From Plectosphaerella cucumerina (taxonomy: Eukaryota; Ascomycota; Sordariomycetes; Glomerellales; Plectosphaerellaceae): 64,000 bases of DNA. Where the stretch lies: contig JAGPXD010000003.1 in NCBI GenBank assembly GCA_020746995.1, positions 744,001-808,000 of the forward strand, read 5' to 3'. Below, one piece after another: positions 52,133-63,818 of the stretch. How positions within the stretch are numbered: the stretch's first letter is position 1; each line of letters starts with the position of its first letter. A program made the translations under genes and the position numbers. Below the pieces are notes generated by a model that was given only the letters and a program-made list of their open reading frames with translations, was not told the DNA's origin and made no database searches.

Positions 52133-53593
52133 TCATGACCCCCGCTGAACGCCGGAAACAACCTCGAAATCCTTCTCCGAGCTCTTCTCGAGCTCCTTCC
52201 TCACCCATTCGCGAATACTGGTGGCAGCCTCTTGTGGGCTGTCGAGGTGAAGTTGGAAAAAACCTTGCAGAAGAGACGGCGTGAAGGTGTCCTCCGGAAT
52301 CTCGGCGGCAAACTCTTCTGCGAGCCTTCGAATCTCGTCCATGTCTAGGTCCGAGGTGCAGCCCAGATCCGGCGAAAACATCCGGACAAACATCTCGCCG
52401 GCAGACTTTTGGCTGATGTTGCCAAGAAGAACCTTCAGATCGACCCGGCCGGGGCGGACCAGAGCGCTATCGAGCTGCTCCGGGCGGTTCGTGGTCATGA
52501 TGACGATGCGGCCTTCCTGCGAGCCGACGCCATCGAGGACGTTGAGAAGACCCGACAATGTGCAGTTTGGTGCCATGCTCCCGTCCTGGCCCGGCTGCTG
52601 GGCTTTCGATCGATCGACCCAGACGGCGTCAATGTCCTCGAGCAGAACCACACAGCGCGGTGGCACCTCCTGGAACATCTGTTCCAGGTCGGCGTCCGTA
52701 GCGACGCTAGGAATCTTGACTTCGTAGAGGTCAAGGCCGAACTCTCCGGCGATGGCGACCGACAAAGACGACTTGCCCGTCCCTGGAGGGCCGTAGAAGA
52801 GGTAACCTCTGCGGTACGGCATACTCCTGCTCTGATACCGCTTCTGCGTCTTGGGGTCGAGATAATTTCGGATGTCGGCGAGGAGCTCCTGCTTGCTGTT
52901 GCTGTCGAAGTGCACCGTGTCCAGGTGTCGGATTGGCTTCCTGGCTTTGGGCTTCCACGACATGCCGTATCGGTCTCGTGCGTAGATGATGACAAAGAAC
53001 TGTGTCTGCTTGTCGGAGTATTCCCGACACGTCTCGATGAACTTCATGACAGGCTCGGCGGACCATCCGAAGCAGCTGACGGTGAGCTCCTCGGCCCCGA
53101 TGCCGTCGCTGTTGGGGTCGGCCATGGCAAACTCTTCGCTCCGTCTCGATATGAGGAAGACGTTGCCTTCGAAGAATAGCCACCTGGTCCTCCAGTGCGG
53201 GGAGTACTGCACCGCATGTCGGGTCTTCTTCAGCGCTGCCGCCCTGTCGCCCTGAGAGTGGCCGATATCGGTGCGGCCGGTGAAGGCGCGGTGATGCCGT
53301 GAGCGATTCGTGAGAACCCACTTGACGACACTCCTGTTGAGAGGGTCGCCTCCGGGGATCTTGACGGATGCCAGGAAGAAGCGCTGGATGCAGCCGGAAA
53401 CCTCGGACCAGACGCGATGCAGGAAGCGCCACGCGGTCGGCACGGTCCCGGCAATGGCGATCAAGGATCCGATTTGGGTGATGTCCAGCCTCGACCAGCG
53501 GGTGCAGACCTCTTTCATGATACCGAGCCCTTGCGACCAGGGGTCGATGAGATGGTGGCCGGCCGGGAGGCCGGCATGGAGTCCGAGGGACAT
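52133..53593 (-). CDS. BCS1-like mitochondrial AAA ATPase
   Basis: Single exon, 486 aa from ATG at 53593 (the open frame reaches TTG a few codons upstream). An N-terminal helix (DITQIGSLIAIAGTVPTAW) is followed by the BCS1 N-terminal domain, with VKWVLTNRSRHHRAFTGRT and KPIRHLDTVHFD. The AAA core has Walker A GYLFYGPPGTGKSS, Walker B CVVLLEDIDAVW, a sensor MTTNRPEQLD and arginine finger VRPGRVDLKV. True Bcs1 moves the Rieske protein across the inner mitochondrial membrane. Filamentous fungi encode several divergent paralogues such as this one, and their clients are unknown. Placement next to a HET gene is suggestive only. Confidence 0.9.
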   Translation of the reverse strand: MSLGLHAGLPAGHHLIDPWSQGLGIMKEVCTRWSRLDITQIGSLIAIAGTVPTAWRFLHRVWSEVSGCIQRFFLASVKIPGGDPLNRSVVKWVLTNRSRHHRAFTGRTDIGHSQGDRAAALKKTRHAVQYSPHWRTRWLFFEGNVFLISRRSEEFAMADPNSDGIGAEELTVSCFGWSAEPVMKFIETCREYSDKQTQFFVIIYARDRYGMSWKPKARKPIRHLDTVHFDSNSKQELLADIRNYLDPKTQKRYQSRSMPYRRGYLFYGPPGTGKSSLSVAIAGEFGLDLYEVKIPSVATDADLEQMFQEVPPRCVVLLEDIDAVWVDRSKAQQPGQDGSMAPNCTLSGLLNVLDGVGSQEGRIVIMTTNRPEQLDSALVRPGRVDLKVLLGNISQKSAGEMFVRMFSPDLGCTSDLDMDEIRRLAEEFAAEIPEDTFTPSLLQGFFQLHLDSPQEAATSIREWVRKELEKSSEKDFEVVSGVQRGS

Positions 53594-54297
53594 GTCGGGT
53601 GCAGTCAATCCGGTTGATGTCGCGGGCCGAACCGGAAGGTAATGTGTCGTCGGGCGCCGCAGCGACAGGCCCGGGGAAGGAAAGAAAGGTGCCGAAGCAA
53701 GAAGAAAGTAACCAATTACATCTGTGAGAAAGAACTAGAGCGAGAGGAAATGACCCGAAGTGCCGGTTTGATACAGAAGGACAGTTGATTGAAGTCAAGG
53801 GAAGGCCTGGGAAAAGTTTCTCGTCGGCTGCCCGCCACTCTCAGCCACGCTGTTAGGGAAAACAGTGGATGGCCGTTGTAATCACTAACAGTGTGGCTCA
53901 TCCTGCCAATGTCGACTTGGGAGTGGGGCGTCATCTTCCACCTCAACGTCGCCGAGGTCATCGGACATGGGTGGCCCCCAGTCGTATTTCAAAGCACCTC
54001 AAATCTAAAGGAGTTTGAGACTCGCATTCTTCAATATCGCGATTGAAAATATGATCCTTCTGGTCCAAGCGATCCACAGATGCCACCTGGGGTCGATCAG
54101 ACTGACGGTCGCGCAACTGGGCCCCTCAAGCTGAAGGCCGAGGCCAGCTCCTGCACCACGATCATGATACCGACGGTGATCCCCCACCCAAAAACCTTCC
54201 ATGTAACTGTGCTCAGTAAAGCCCAACGATAATTTCACCGTTGTTTCTGGCAATGAGGTGAAGGCTACATTAAGCAGATGAGTTTCAGACCACTCCA
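53594..54297. other. Intergenic, 0.7 kb
   Basis: Promoter of the BCS1-like gene and 3' flank of the P450 gene. No gene or repeat is recognised. Confidence 0.5.
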
Positions 54298-55976
54298 TCA
54301 TTGCCTCCGTTGCCTTGGACGCATCCTAACCTCTGGCCCCTTCTGTCGCAGGAAGAACCCATTCCGAACCCACCATTCCTTGGTAGGATCGATAGCCTCC
54401 ATCTCGTAGAGCGCAAACAGAGAAGTCACCACCTTATACACCTCCACAAGGCCAAAGTGCCTCCCCAGACACACACGCGAGCCTGCCCCAAAGGTAAGGT
54501 CTGCGCTGTTCATAGCCTGCAATCGCTCTGCGTAAGCTTCCTGCGATTCGTCTCTTCCCCGCAGCCACCTCTCTGGGCAAAATTCATCTGCTTTGGGCCC
54601 CCAGACAGCCCTGTTCCGACCAACAACATATGGGTTCATCCCCACACTTGTCCCTGGAGGGACCACAGAGCCATCTGGAAGAACGAGCCCTTCGCCCGGT
54701 GGGACAACGCGCGGTAGCGTCATTGCGACTCCGGGATGAAGCCTCATAGCCTCTCTGACCACGGCCTCTAGATACGGAAGAACCTTGATGTCGTCATATG
54801 CCGGTGGAATTGACTGCTGTCTGACAAAGTCCGACGCCAGAATCTCTTCTTCAAGCTGTTGCTGAGCAGGAGGGGTTCGCAGAACGTAGTAAAGCACCGC
54901 CTTGATCGAGATGGCGGTGGTGTCCGCGCCTGCCAGCATGTTGATGGCAAGATAACTGATAATCTGCGTGTCGTCGACCACGTCGGGATGTTCTGTCTTG
55001 GCCTGGATGAACTTGTCGAGGAAGTCGGGCTTGGTGTCATCGTGTGTGTCGCCGTCACGGCCATGATGCCTGTCACTGACGTACCGAAGGGTCGGGCCGA
55101 GAAGAACCGTGGCACCGCCGATGGGGAGGATGGGGTTCTTGTCGATCCAGCGGTCGAGGTATGGGAGCTGGCTGATGCTTGCGAGGTAGTCGGAGCCTAC
55201 CTCGGAGAGCCACAGATGACCATCAAAGTCTCTGCCCTTGTCCAAATAGCCGAACCTCTTGCTGAAGGTGATTTGGCCGATGACATCCCAAGCGTCCGGC
55301 AAACAAAGAGTCAGCCCGTGTTGATAGGATGGAGATACTGGGGGACATACACATCTTGATCCATTGCCCAATGTCAAACCCCTTGCCAAAGTCACCGTCC
55401 CGAGTCATGAACCGCTCCTCCAGCTGATGACACAACAGCCGTATCGCATCGTCAAAGTGAGACTCGAGCTGCAGGACCCCTGCCAACGAGTAGTGCTTGG
55501 CAACAGGCCGTTTTTGACGGACGTGCTCTACGGGATCCAGCAGACTGAAGAGGTTGGGGACCACCTTGCCGTCGGCAACATTGCTTGCGGGCGGGTAGAA
55601 CTCCGTCTTCCTCCACTTGCCGTCCGCGGAGTAGATCGTCTTGATCAGCGCGGGCAGGTTGAGGTCCAAGTTGTTTGGACCCGTCCGAACGACAGACCCA
55701 TACTTTTCATGCGTTCGGCGGTTGACAAGGTGGATGTCTCCCCGCAGGGTGTGATAAAAGCGCCAGACGTCAGTCCACCCTGGAGAAGGAAAGAGTATCC
55801 GTCAGACACATCTGGGTTCCCGTAAACATAGAGTCACACTCACCTGCAAGGAACGGTCCTGAGTACTTCCGTAGAGGCGATCGGCAGTAGGAGTGGATGG
55901 CCCAAGCGAAGTAGGTGGCCGCAGCCAGGGCAATCATGCCGGCCCAGGGAACCTGCATCGCATCCGATCCACCCAT
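54298..55976 (-). CDS. Cytochrome P450 (possibly splicing-defective)
   Basis: Three exons inferred: 55976-55844, 55779-55351 and 55295-54298; 519 aa. An N-terminal membrane anchor (MIALAAATYFAWAIHSY) is followed by the SPLRKYSGPFLAG hinge. P450 motifs are complete: the I-helix GADTTA, ExxR in EAMRLHP, PERW, and the haem loop FGAGSRVCLGRHFG with Cys as axial ligand. The enzyme would be an ER-bound monooxygenase, of the fungal CYP type seen in secondary metabolism. Intron 2 starts GTATGT and has a CTGAC branch, but the acceptor that keeps the frame (WIKMYAWDVIG) ends in GG instead of AG. The gene may therefore be mis-spliced. Confidence 0.85.
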
Positions 55977-56460
55977 TGTTGCGTTCTGGCAGAACTCGGG
56001 GAAGTCAGGGGAGAGATCAGGGGCGTCTGAGGTGTCTGCACGCCTGGGTTTTGATCACATCTCGGCCGAGTGCGTGATTAAACTGAAGGAAGGGGGGCTG
56101 CAGGCGACAGGTTGTTCTGCACCGAAAACCGGGTGTTGATTGGCATCTTGCCCTGACTAAGTTCGTGCTAGGAACGGTCCGCGGGTCAGGGGTCCCGGTC
56201 ATGCCCCTGTCCGTTACCCCGGCCATTCCCCGTTGAAGAAGCTGGCCGAGGTCCAGACACGACGTTGAACATGCCCCCGGCCATGGGTTGCCAGGTGGAG
56301 GGTTGGAGGTTCGAAAGTTAGAGATACAAAGGCCGAGGGGGACGTGTTTTGGGTGGTTGGCATGCGTGCCCCCATCGCTGGTCGTCATGGTTCTTTGAGT
56401 TGAGCTTTCTCACTGGCGTCGCGAGGACTTGATCATCACGTCAACATCCAGCCTGCCAGC
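55977..56460. promoter_or_regulatory. Divergent promoter region, P450 / rhodopsin-like gene
   Basis: A 484-bp head-to-head gap without a gene. Shared control is possible; no specific site called. Confidence 0.35.
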
Positions 56461-57650
56461 ATGGAAGTCACGCCGATCGGCACGGTTGGTGGCGAAGGTC
56501 ACTGGCTGCTGGCCATCTCCTGGTCCCTGACTGGCATCGCTGCGCTTTGCTTCCTCGTTCGTCTCTACACACGCCTGGTCGTCGTCAAATCTTATGGCTG
56601 GGACGACACTGTCTACAATGGGTCATTTGTACGTCACCTGCGAATATCTCGGTCTCCCAAGCCTTTCAGAACCCCACCTAACTTGCAGTTCATCAGATAC
56701 TACTCCTCGCTTGCACAATAATGGTGCACGTGTCGGTTCTCTTTGGCCTCGGCCAGGATCAGGCTTCGATCTGGAACGACAGTCACGACAGACTCACCAA
56801 AACCCTCCTCTATCTGATCATCGCTCAGATCTTCGGTGTCTCAACGATGGGCGTCGCCAAAGTTTCGCTTGGCCTTTTCCTACTCCGCCTCGTCACGGTA
56901 CGCTGGCATCGCCTCGCTATTTGGGGCGCCATCGGTGTCCTTTTTCTCGTCACCGGCGTCACGTCTTTCGTATTCGCCTTTCAATGCTCGCCACCTGCCT
57001 ATCTCTGGGATAAGACCATTCCGGGCGGGCATTGTCCGATCCCAATCACACCTTTTGCCATTATCCTTGGCATCACATGTGTGGCGGCGGACTTGTTCTT
57101 CGCCATCTTCCCTTGGGTTTTCGTTTGGAAGCTCAACAAGCCACCGAAGGAGAGGGCGATTATCGCCGGCGCCATGAGCTTGGGTCTCGTGGCTGCGGCT
57201 TTTGGAGTCAAGAGAACAATCGGCCTTGGAGGATTGGCCAGCGACAACTACACCACCGACTCGATACCGACATGCGGATGGTCCATCGCCGAGCTCGCCA
57301 TCACCCTCGTCTGTATCGCGATCCCGGTTTGCCTTCCGGTATGGCGACACCTCTTCCCACGGTCACTTCAGTCAGCATCGTCAACAAAACCGGGCAGTGG
57401 AGGCATCTTTGCGCTGAGGACTTTTGGCGGAGCGACCATGCAGGGGTCGAATCCGGACCAGCAACGTTCGAAGGGTCGGGATGATGCCGAAAGCGAAAGG
57501 GGGCTGCGACGATCGCCTAGCATGGATACCAAGTGTCTTGCTGAAGGAGCAAACGCCTCGATGAGGTCACTTGGGGGAAGCGAGAGGCAAGACTTGGTGG
57601 AGAGAGGTGAGGGGCAAAACAACGAGCCAGGAGGTGGTTTCATGGCGTAA
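56461..57650 (+). CDS. Fungal rhodopsin-domain integral membrane protein
   Basis: Two exons, 56461-56628 and 56697-57650; 373 aa. The intron (GTACGT...CATCAG, CTAAC branch) joins YNGSF to ILLLACTIMVHV. The seven-helix layout (HWLLAISWSLTGIAALCFLVR, YLIIAQIFGVSTMGVAKVSLGLF, FVFAFQCSPPAYLWD, FAIILGITCVAADLFFAI and so on) and the SYGWDD and CPP-YLWDK-like motifs match the large fungal 'rhodopsin domain' family often found near secondary-metabolism genes. No retinal-binding lysine is obvious, so light sensing is not implied. The C-terminal tail (about 100 residues) is hydrophilic. Function unknown. Confidence 0.85.
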
Positions 57651-57894
57651 AGCAGACCCGGGTCTTGATGGTCAATGTCGGAAATGGAGGAGTCAAACTC
57701 AAGTGCATCTTGAGGAAACTTTACAAGATTGATTGTCCCATGCAATATCATGAATGCCGCTCCCAGAACGCTGCCCATTGAAGACATCGATCCAACCGTG
57801 AACCATGAACTCCCGCTGACCCTCCTGTTACCAAATCAAATGCACCGCCCCAAATCATTCGCGCAAAGCGACATCAAAACTAACTTGTCATACA

Positions 57895-60271
57895 TCAAGA
57901 GTACGGGAAGTTATCCCACTGCGAGATGTTCAGGCCTTCCCAGTCCATGTCAAGATCACCACGCTCAAGCTGTGTTGCCGACCAGTTGAAGACCCCGGCA
58001 TCGCCACCAGCAAACGTGCTAAATGGATCTTCCCAGTGGCCCATCTGTGCTGGTGGAATAGCAGCCACAGCCTCGCTGTTCGGGAGCTGTATCTCGGAAG
58101 TTGTCGAAGAGTCGAGGCTGAAGATTCTCGACACATAGCGGCCACCTCCGCTGGCTGGTGGCGCTTTTGATCGGCGCTTGGTGATGGCACTTGAGAGAGA
58201 CGTCAAGATCTCAAAGTAATGTGCTGCCTGGGGGCTCTTGATGGCAAGATAGTTGAGCACATCTTTTGCTCCTTCAAACGATGTTTCGAGCTCATGGTTG
58301 ACTGTTGTCTTGGCGAAGCTCTCTACACCGAGCACTAGGCCGGCGGCGAAGACGAGTGCCCTGAGAAAAAGTCAGCATCTCCGTTGGGATTAAGGGCTGG
58401 AATTTGAAGGTACGTACTTGAGGATGCACATGTTGCTCTGGAGAAGACCTGCCCTCAGAGCATCGACGGCTGTCTGGGCAAGGAACATGCCCGAATCAAG
58501 ACAAGCCGCGGCTAACGGATGATGCGAGCTCGACGTCCGAAGAGGCTGCATGGTGAGGGATGACATGAAAATCGGTCTGGTTGCAAGCGTGACGGCGAAG
58601 TAGTACAGACAGGAGACGTGGATGTTGCCGATGGCTCCTTTTGGTGGGACTGTCGGGAGGGTGCAGGAGTCTGAGGATGCCTGACCAGGGCAGGTCTGAA
58701 CCGAGGCGGGAAGCTTCCGCTTCCAGGCGTCGATATCTTGGAGGAGCTGCTCAACTGCTGAGACGGTAACCTCCTTCTTGTGGTAGAGCTTCTCGTTGAT
58801 GTCGCTGATGATGGATACCATGTCGTTGGTCGCGACCAGACAGTCAGTCCGGTGGTCTGCTGATTCTTCTGCCAGATCCTTGATGACGGACTGGAGGTCG
58901 GTGTGGATGCCGAGTGTGACGGCCGGGCGATCCAGGATGGCGTTGACAAGCTTGTCCATGATGCGAACACTGATCCATAACCGCAACCTGTAGAAGGATT
59001 AGAATGAGAGTCGATGTGCCGAGGGTGATTGACCCACCTCATCTGATCCTTGATGTCGAGCTTCGTCTTGCTGGGGTACGAGTCACGACTGTGTAACCCC
59101 AGAGCCAAGGCGCCCCTCGTGGCGATCGACAGGTACATGTAAGCCGTGTTCCGACGACACTCGCCAAGCATGTAGAAGGCCATTAGCAGGAAAGCCCTGA
59201 CAATATTGATGTCCGGGTCCTCGATCAGTCCGGAGAAGGCCCGACACTGCGCCTGGCGGAAGTAGCCGCGCCCGATTGCCTGCGAGTTGGGTATCGGGCT
59301 GCACTGAGCGCCGATAGCAATCACGAGATCCAGACAGGCCTGCTGGCTGGCCATTGTCAGGGCTTTTGCGGCCGTGATTCCTGGTGTTGATATTGGTTTG
59401 GGACTCGATGTAGCGATGAGCTCTTCTAGCTTGGCTGGTTCAAAGATGTCGATGAAGGCTTCGGTCTTTGGTCGTGTTAGTCCGTGGCTGCGATAGGGTG
59501 AGTAGACCCTCTACTTACGACTGAGTAGAAGGACTGGAGATATTGCGACTTTTGTTCGGCATCGAGCTCGGTGGCCTCGCTGTTGCAGGCGATGGTCATG
59601 GGGAGACCCTGGGCTCTCGGAGACTCCACCTCGAGCATCGACTCATTGCCGTCCGTCGCTGAGAAGGGCGATGGACCGATCTGAGATGCGACGATCTGGC
59701 GGACCGTTCGCAGGAAAGTGATGGACGCGGCGGCTCCGATGAAGACTGGACACCTAGTTAGATGGGAGGGTCACCGCGGCGCATAGAAAACATTGAACTC
59801 ACCCGGCTCCCCCAAGTTACTCCTCAACATTCGAGGGCCATTGGTCGTCAGTCCAGCACCGGCTTCTGTCGCTAACGTTCCGGGCGATGCTTCAACAGGT
59901 TCCAGGGAGACCTCGCTCCGGATCATACCCGCCTCGGGCACGCTATGCCTCGAGTCCGACGGAGAGATGGGGTAAAAGTCGCCGCCTCCACCAGCTGCCG
60001 TCCCGTCCAAGCTCCCCCGGGAAGGCCCAGAGATACGGGGCGGGGTCCTGGGCTGGGCCTTTCCCTTATACGCGGCCTTTGCCTCGGCGATGGCGGTCCT
60101 CGTCCGCGTGCCGCGCGGGAGATATGTGATGAAGCAGCTCTGGTCGAGGCCGCGCTGGACGCACTGATTGCAGGGTGCGGTGCCGCTGCACCGCTTCTTC
60201 GCGTCGCGGCAGAAGTTGCAGGCCTCTGCGGCCCTCTGGCGCTGGCTATGGTGAACCTTTGGGCGCGGCAT
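57895..60271 (-). CDS. Zn2Cys6 transcription factor, cluster candidate regulator
   Basis: Five exons: 60271-59803, 59745-59519, 59465-59038, 58987-58418 and 58360-57895; 719 aa. All boundaries are GT-AG with TCTAAC/GACTAAC-type branches, and phases agree. The binuclear cluster near the N-terminus reads ACNFCRDAKKRCSGTAPCNQC followed by DQSC. The middle-homology region contains AQCRAFSGLIEDPDINIVRAFLLMAFYMLGECRRNTAYMY and LGLHSRDSYPS, typical of Fungal_trans. The C-terminus is acidic/aromatic (DMDWEGLNISQWDNF), resembling an activation domain. Location between a P450 and two dienelactone-hydrolase-like genes makes it a likely local regulator (inference). Confidence 0.92.
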
Positions 60272-60838
60272 CGCGGGAGTGCGGGTAAGGGATGGGTGAG
60301 GGCATGTCGAGGAGGAAGAGGGACTGGGTGGTCGCCTATATCAGGGGACGCGCGACTCATGCGGACGGAGGACCCGGGGGACCTCGCTCTTCCCCACAAA
60401 CCGCTATCTCTGGGTCCCGGTCCGGTCCCCATCGAGGGATCCGCACCTCCTCCAGGGGAAGCTCAGAGCATCGACGAGCCCCTGCTAGATAAGGCTAGTT
60501 GGGGGGGTTAGCGGGTGTTTAGAGGGGAGGCGAAGCTTGCTTTCCGTGCTCGGGGAGTGGTCAGTCCAGCTGGAAGGGTACGAAAAGGGTGGGAAAGACA
60601 ATGGCACTTGTTTTCACCTTGGTCTGTATCCATCAGCGGCGCCGTCAGGGTCCGTCGACAATCATGTCCGATGCACGGCGATTGGATGCAAGTGAGGCTT
60701 ATCACCGACCCTGTCGTTCACCACCCCCCACGGTAAAGTCCCACCCCTGCAGGCGCAACATCCCCGGCAGGACAACCAGCCAGGCGGTACTGTTATCTTT
60801 CAGAGAAGAGACGCTTCGTCGGACAGTATTATTTCTCT
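60272..60838. other. Intergenic, 0.57 kb
   Basis: Promoter of the Zn2Cys6 gene (-) and 3' flank of the dienelactone hydrolase gene (-). Nothing else recognised. Confidence 0.5.
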
Positions 60839-61706
60839 CTACGACTTGACTAGGTGCTCAGTAAACCACGAAACAGCCTGGATGAAAGCCTGCTCCTTCG
60901 CGAATCTCTGTCGCGGCACAGCAGGATCGCCCCGGACCGCAAACCCGTGCTCCACCCCCGAGAACAGGTTGATCTGGAACGGCTGCTTTGTTCCCCGCAG
61001 GATCTCCTCGGACTCGTGCCTCTTCTCGGCCGGGAAGATGTCGTCCAGCTCGGCTGCGGCGATGGACAGCGGGCCCGAAATGCGCGAGAGCTCGTCGGCC
61101 TCGACGAACGAGGGGTGCGCGATGAAGCCGCAGTCGATGCCGTTCTGGTAGTGGCGGACGACGTACTGCGAGCGACATGGTTAGCGTTCGGCCAGTGGTC
61201 GTGAGTGGAGGAGGGACTAACCTTGGCGCCGAGGCAGTATCCTGCTCCCGCGATACTGGTGTATCCGAGCCCCTTGAGGTACTTGATGCCCTCGACGACG
61301 ATGCGATCGATGTATTCGGTCGTGTGAGGGTTCTTCCCATCCGACCCCTTCGTAAGCCAGGACATGAGGTCAAAGCCGGCCGGCATGTTCAAGGGTGCGG
61401 GATCGCCATTGAAGATGTCAACGACGAGGCAGGTGAAGCCCTCCGCTGCGAAGGCGTCGGCTTTCAGCTTGCTGTTCTGCCAGATGCCGACGATGTCTGG
61501 GATGTAGAGCACGGCGATGTGCTTCTGCGAGGGTGCATCGGATGCTGAGGCAAGATACCCCTCGATGGAGCCGTTGATCGTGACCTGCTTGCCGGACGGA
61601 GTGCCCCTGTATTGCCATAAGCGCTGGATGATCACATGGAGGGTATCGATACTTACTCGTGAAATGTGCCAACAGTGCAGCATTTGCCGGGTGCGTGGGA
61701 CGTCAT
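60839..61706 (-). CDS. Dienelactone hydrolase
   Basis: Three exons: 61706-61657, 61606-61222 and 61165-60839; 253 aa. Phases close and introns are canonical. The alpha/beta-hydrolase triad is present in dienelactone-hydrolase form: Cys in GAGYCLGAK (GxCxG elbow), Asp in AAELDDIFP and His in GVEHGFAVRG. The oxyanion strand is LYIPDIVGIW. The enzyme would open dienelactones (4-carboxymethylenebutenolide-type) in ring-cleavage pathways of aromatic compounds; fungal members also act in toxin or lactone turnover. Same strand as the DLH/SnoaL-like fusion gene upstream. No signal peptide, presumably cytosolic. Confidence 0.93.
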
Positions 61707-62409
61707 GGCGATGATTGTGGTGTCTTGGTGGGTTGGCCTGGTGTTCCTGTGGCAGCTGGTATGTTCTCGATGTGCCGGAACAAGGTCTGTCTGTCTTGCT
61801 ACCTATCCATCAAATCCCACAAGGAAGAGCTATTTCATAGCCGTTCCGTTTTCCATGCTCATTGCCAATCTTCAGCGATTATCCTTCCCCGGGGGCCGGG
61901 CTTCTTCTCAAACCGATGATGCCGATACAAGTCGGACCTCGACAGCGGTGTCGTCCCCGCCCGCAAGCACAAGTGTTCGCCGGTCTTGTAGCGGGTGCGA
62001 TACCCGTCATGCTGCGGCCGAGGAGCAAATCAGGCGGCGACCATAGCCGACCCTCCATCCTACCCGACGCCCCAAGCGGCTACGGGCGTCGATAGATCGT
62101 CAGGTGAGCTGTCGCAGCGGGCGTTTGAGAGGCACTGCGATAAACGATTGATTTCATGACCACGACGGGCCCTATCTTTGAAATCCGAACGAAGATAGTG
62201 GTCTGGTGATGGGAGCTGACACGGTCAGTGATGACTCAGGGGCTGTGCTCAGTCGGCAACACCCCTGACCACCCCTGAAGTTGGGGAGCAGTGGCCTAAC
62301 GGCCGGTGCTCCCGCCGACGCGTCACTGCAATGTTGACCTGGCAGGAGATCTGCGAAGTTGAAGAACAGTCTAATTGATCATGATAACTAGGTAATTGAT
62401 GCAAGCTGT
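61707..62409. other. Intergenic, 0.7 kb
   Basis: Between two co-directional hydrolase-like genes. No open frame worth calling. It holds the promoter of the downstream DLH gene. Confidence 0.5.
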
Positions 62410-63818
62410 CTACTTCGGTGCCTCTCGGACGGAAAACTTGAACATCTCGTTCGACAGCACCGAGTTCCGGTCGCGCATCTTGCTCGCCGTGTCCAGCCCC
62501 GCCACTGGCACGCGATACTCTACAGCGGCACCCTTTGGCGTTCCCTGGCCCTCGGGGAGCGGATAGGGGAATGGCAGGTACTCGGGGAGGAGTCCAAGCT
62601 GGCGCAATGTCGTTCCCTGGTCCCATGCAATGTGCTCGTGGTACAGCCTGTCACCGCGCACGTTGACAACGGCGGTGAAGGGCACCTCGGCCTTGAGGTT
62701 CGTCGGCGGCACGCCAGGGAGGCTGGCATTGTTAGCAAGAGCCATCGAAAGAGAGGGGAGTCACAACTCACAGCCAGTCCAACTCGCGATCATGCGTGAA
62801 CTTGAAGATGAACTCGTCGATCACGCGATCAATTCCAATAGTACGGCTGATGAGCTCCAGCTCCGTGTCGGCCGAGTTGTTGAAGATGAAGTTGTGCCTG
62901 TAGAAGTTGGTGAGGCGATGCCGGCCAATACCACCCGTCATCTGCGCAATTGTCAGCACCTCCCATTCACCCACAGATGCTGCTCAGGGAAGACTCACCG
63001 TCGGCACATGGTTGACATATGGCTCCTGAACCATAGTGCTCATCGTGTGCTCGACAGAGCGGTCCGCGAACTCATAGTACGTATGCTCCTCCCAGATGGC
63101 CTCAAGGTCAAAGTAGGGCCCGCCCATGCGCGGCTTGAGGAACTGCAGGCTCCGCGTGTGTGACACCGATTCGGTGTTGTAGTGGAAGTGCTCGTGAGCT
63201 GGTGCCGCGAACCGACGGCTCTGAACGGCGGGGTAGCGGTACTCTACAAGGGGGGTGGTGGCGATGCTGGCAGGAGGCTTCCCCGCCTTGCCGGCGACGT
63301 GACGCAGTACGGGCGAGGTCGTCGTTGCGACACCCTCGAGGTCCGCCTCATCGAGGAAGACGACACTGGCTGCGATGGCGGGGAAGCTCTCCAGAGCGGC
63401 GGCCGCGGCGTTCCAGAGAGGGGCAGAGTATGCTGGGAGGGGTCAGAATGGCTGCGGCGGGGGTGGCGTTGAGGGGTCACGAACCGACGAGGCCGACCTT
63501 GTCCTTTGGCTGACACTGCTCGCATGCATCGAATGCCTTGATGGCTTCGGTGAGTGCGTCGTACATGCTGCCCTGGTCCAAGGCCGTGTGAGCGATCTGG
63601 ACAACCGTGTAGCCCTCCTCGGCCCATTTGACGAGCGGCGAGGGCGCCCTTTCCGTGATGGTGATTGTTTCATCTGTCGAGCTCGACGTAGTGAGGAGGA
63701 TAAGGCCTGGACCTGAGCCCCGTCGCGACAACGGACGCAGAAGCGAGATGCCGGGGCGAATGGTGGCGTGATGCACTGCTGGCAACGGTGCAGGGGGCTG
63801 CGAGATGTCGGCGTACAT
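62410..63818 (-). CDS. Dienelactone-hydrolase-like / SnoaL-like fusion protein
   Basis: Four exons: 63818-63485, 63432-62999, 62941-62772 and 62722-62410; 416 aa, all phases consistent. The N-terminal half has a hydrolase-like layout (strand GLILLTTS, then GYTVVQIAH, DKVGLV elbow, FLDEADLEG) but the GxCxG nucleophile is absent: the elbow reads GLVAYSAP. The C-terminal half has the NTF2/SnoaL cone pattern (FDLEAIWEEHTYYEFADRS, FYRHNFIF, IDRVIDEFIFKFTHD, VNVRGDRLYHEHIAWDQGT). Similar fungal proteins are annotated as carboxymethylenebutenolidases. The N half is probably a degenerate hydrolase and the C half a possible isomerase/cyclase or binding domain; the true reaction is unknown. Confidence 0.8.
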
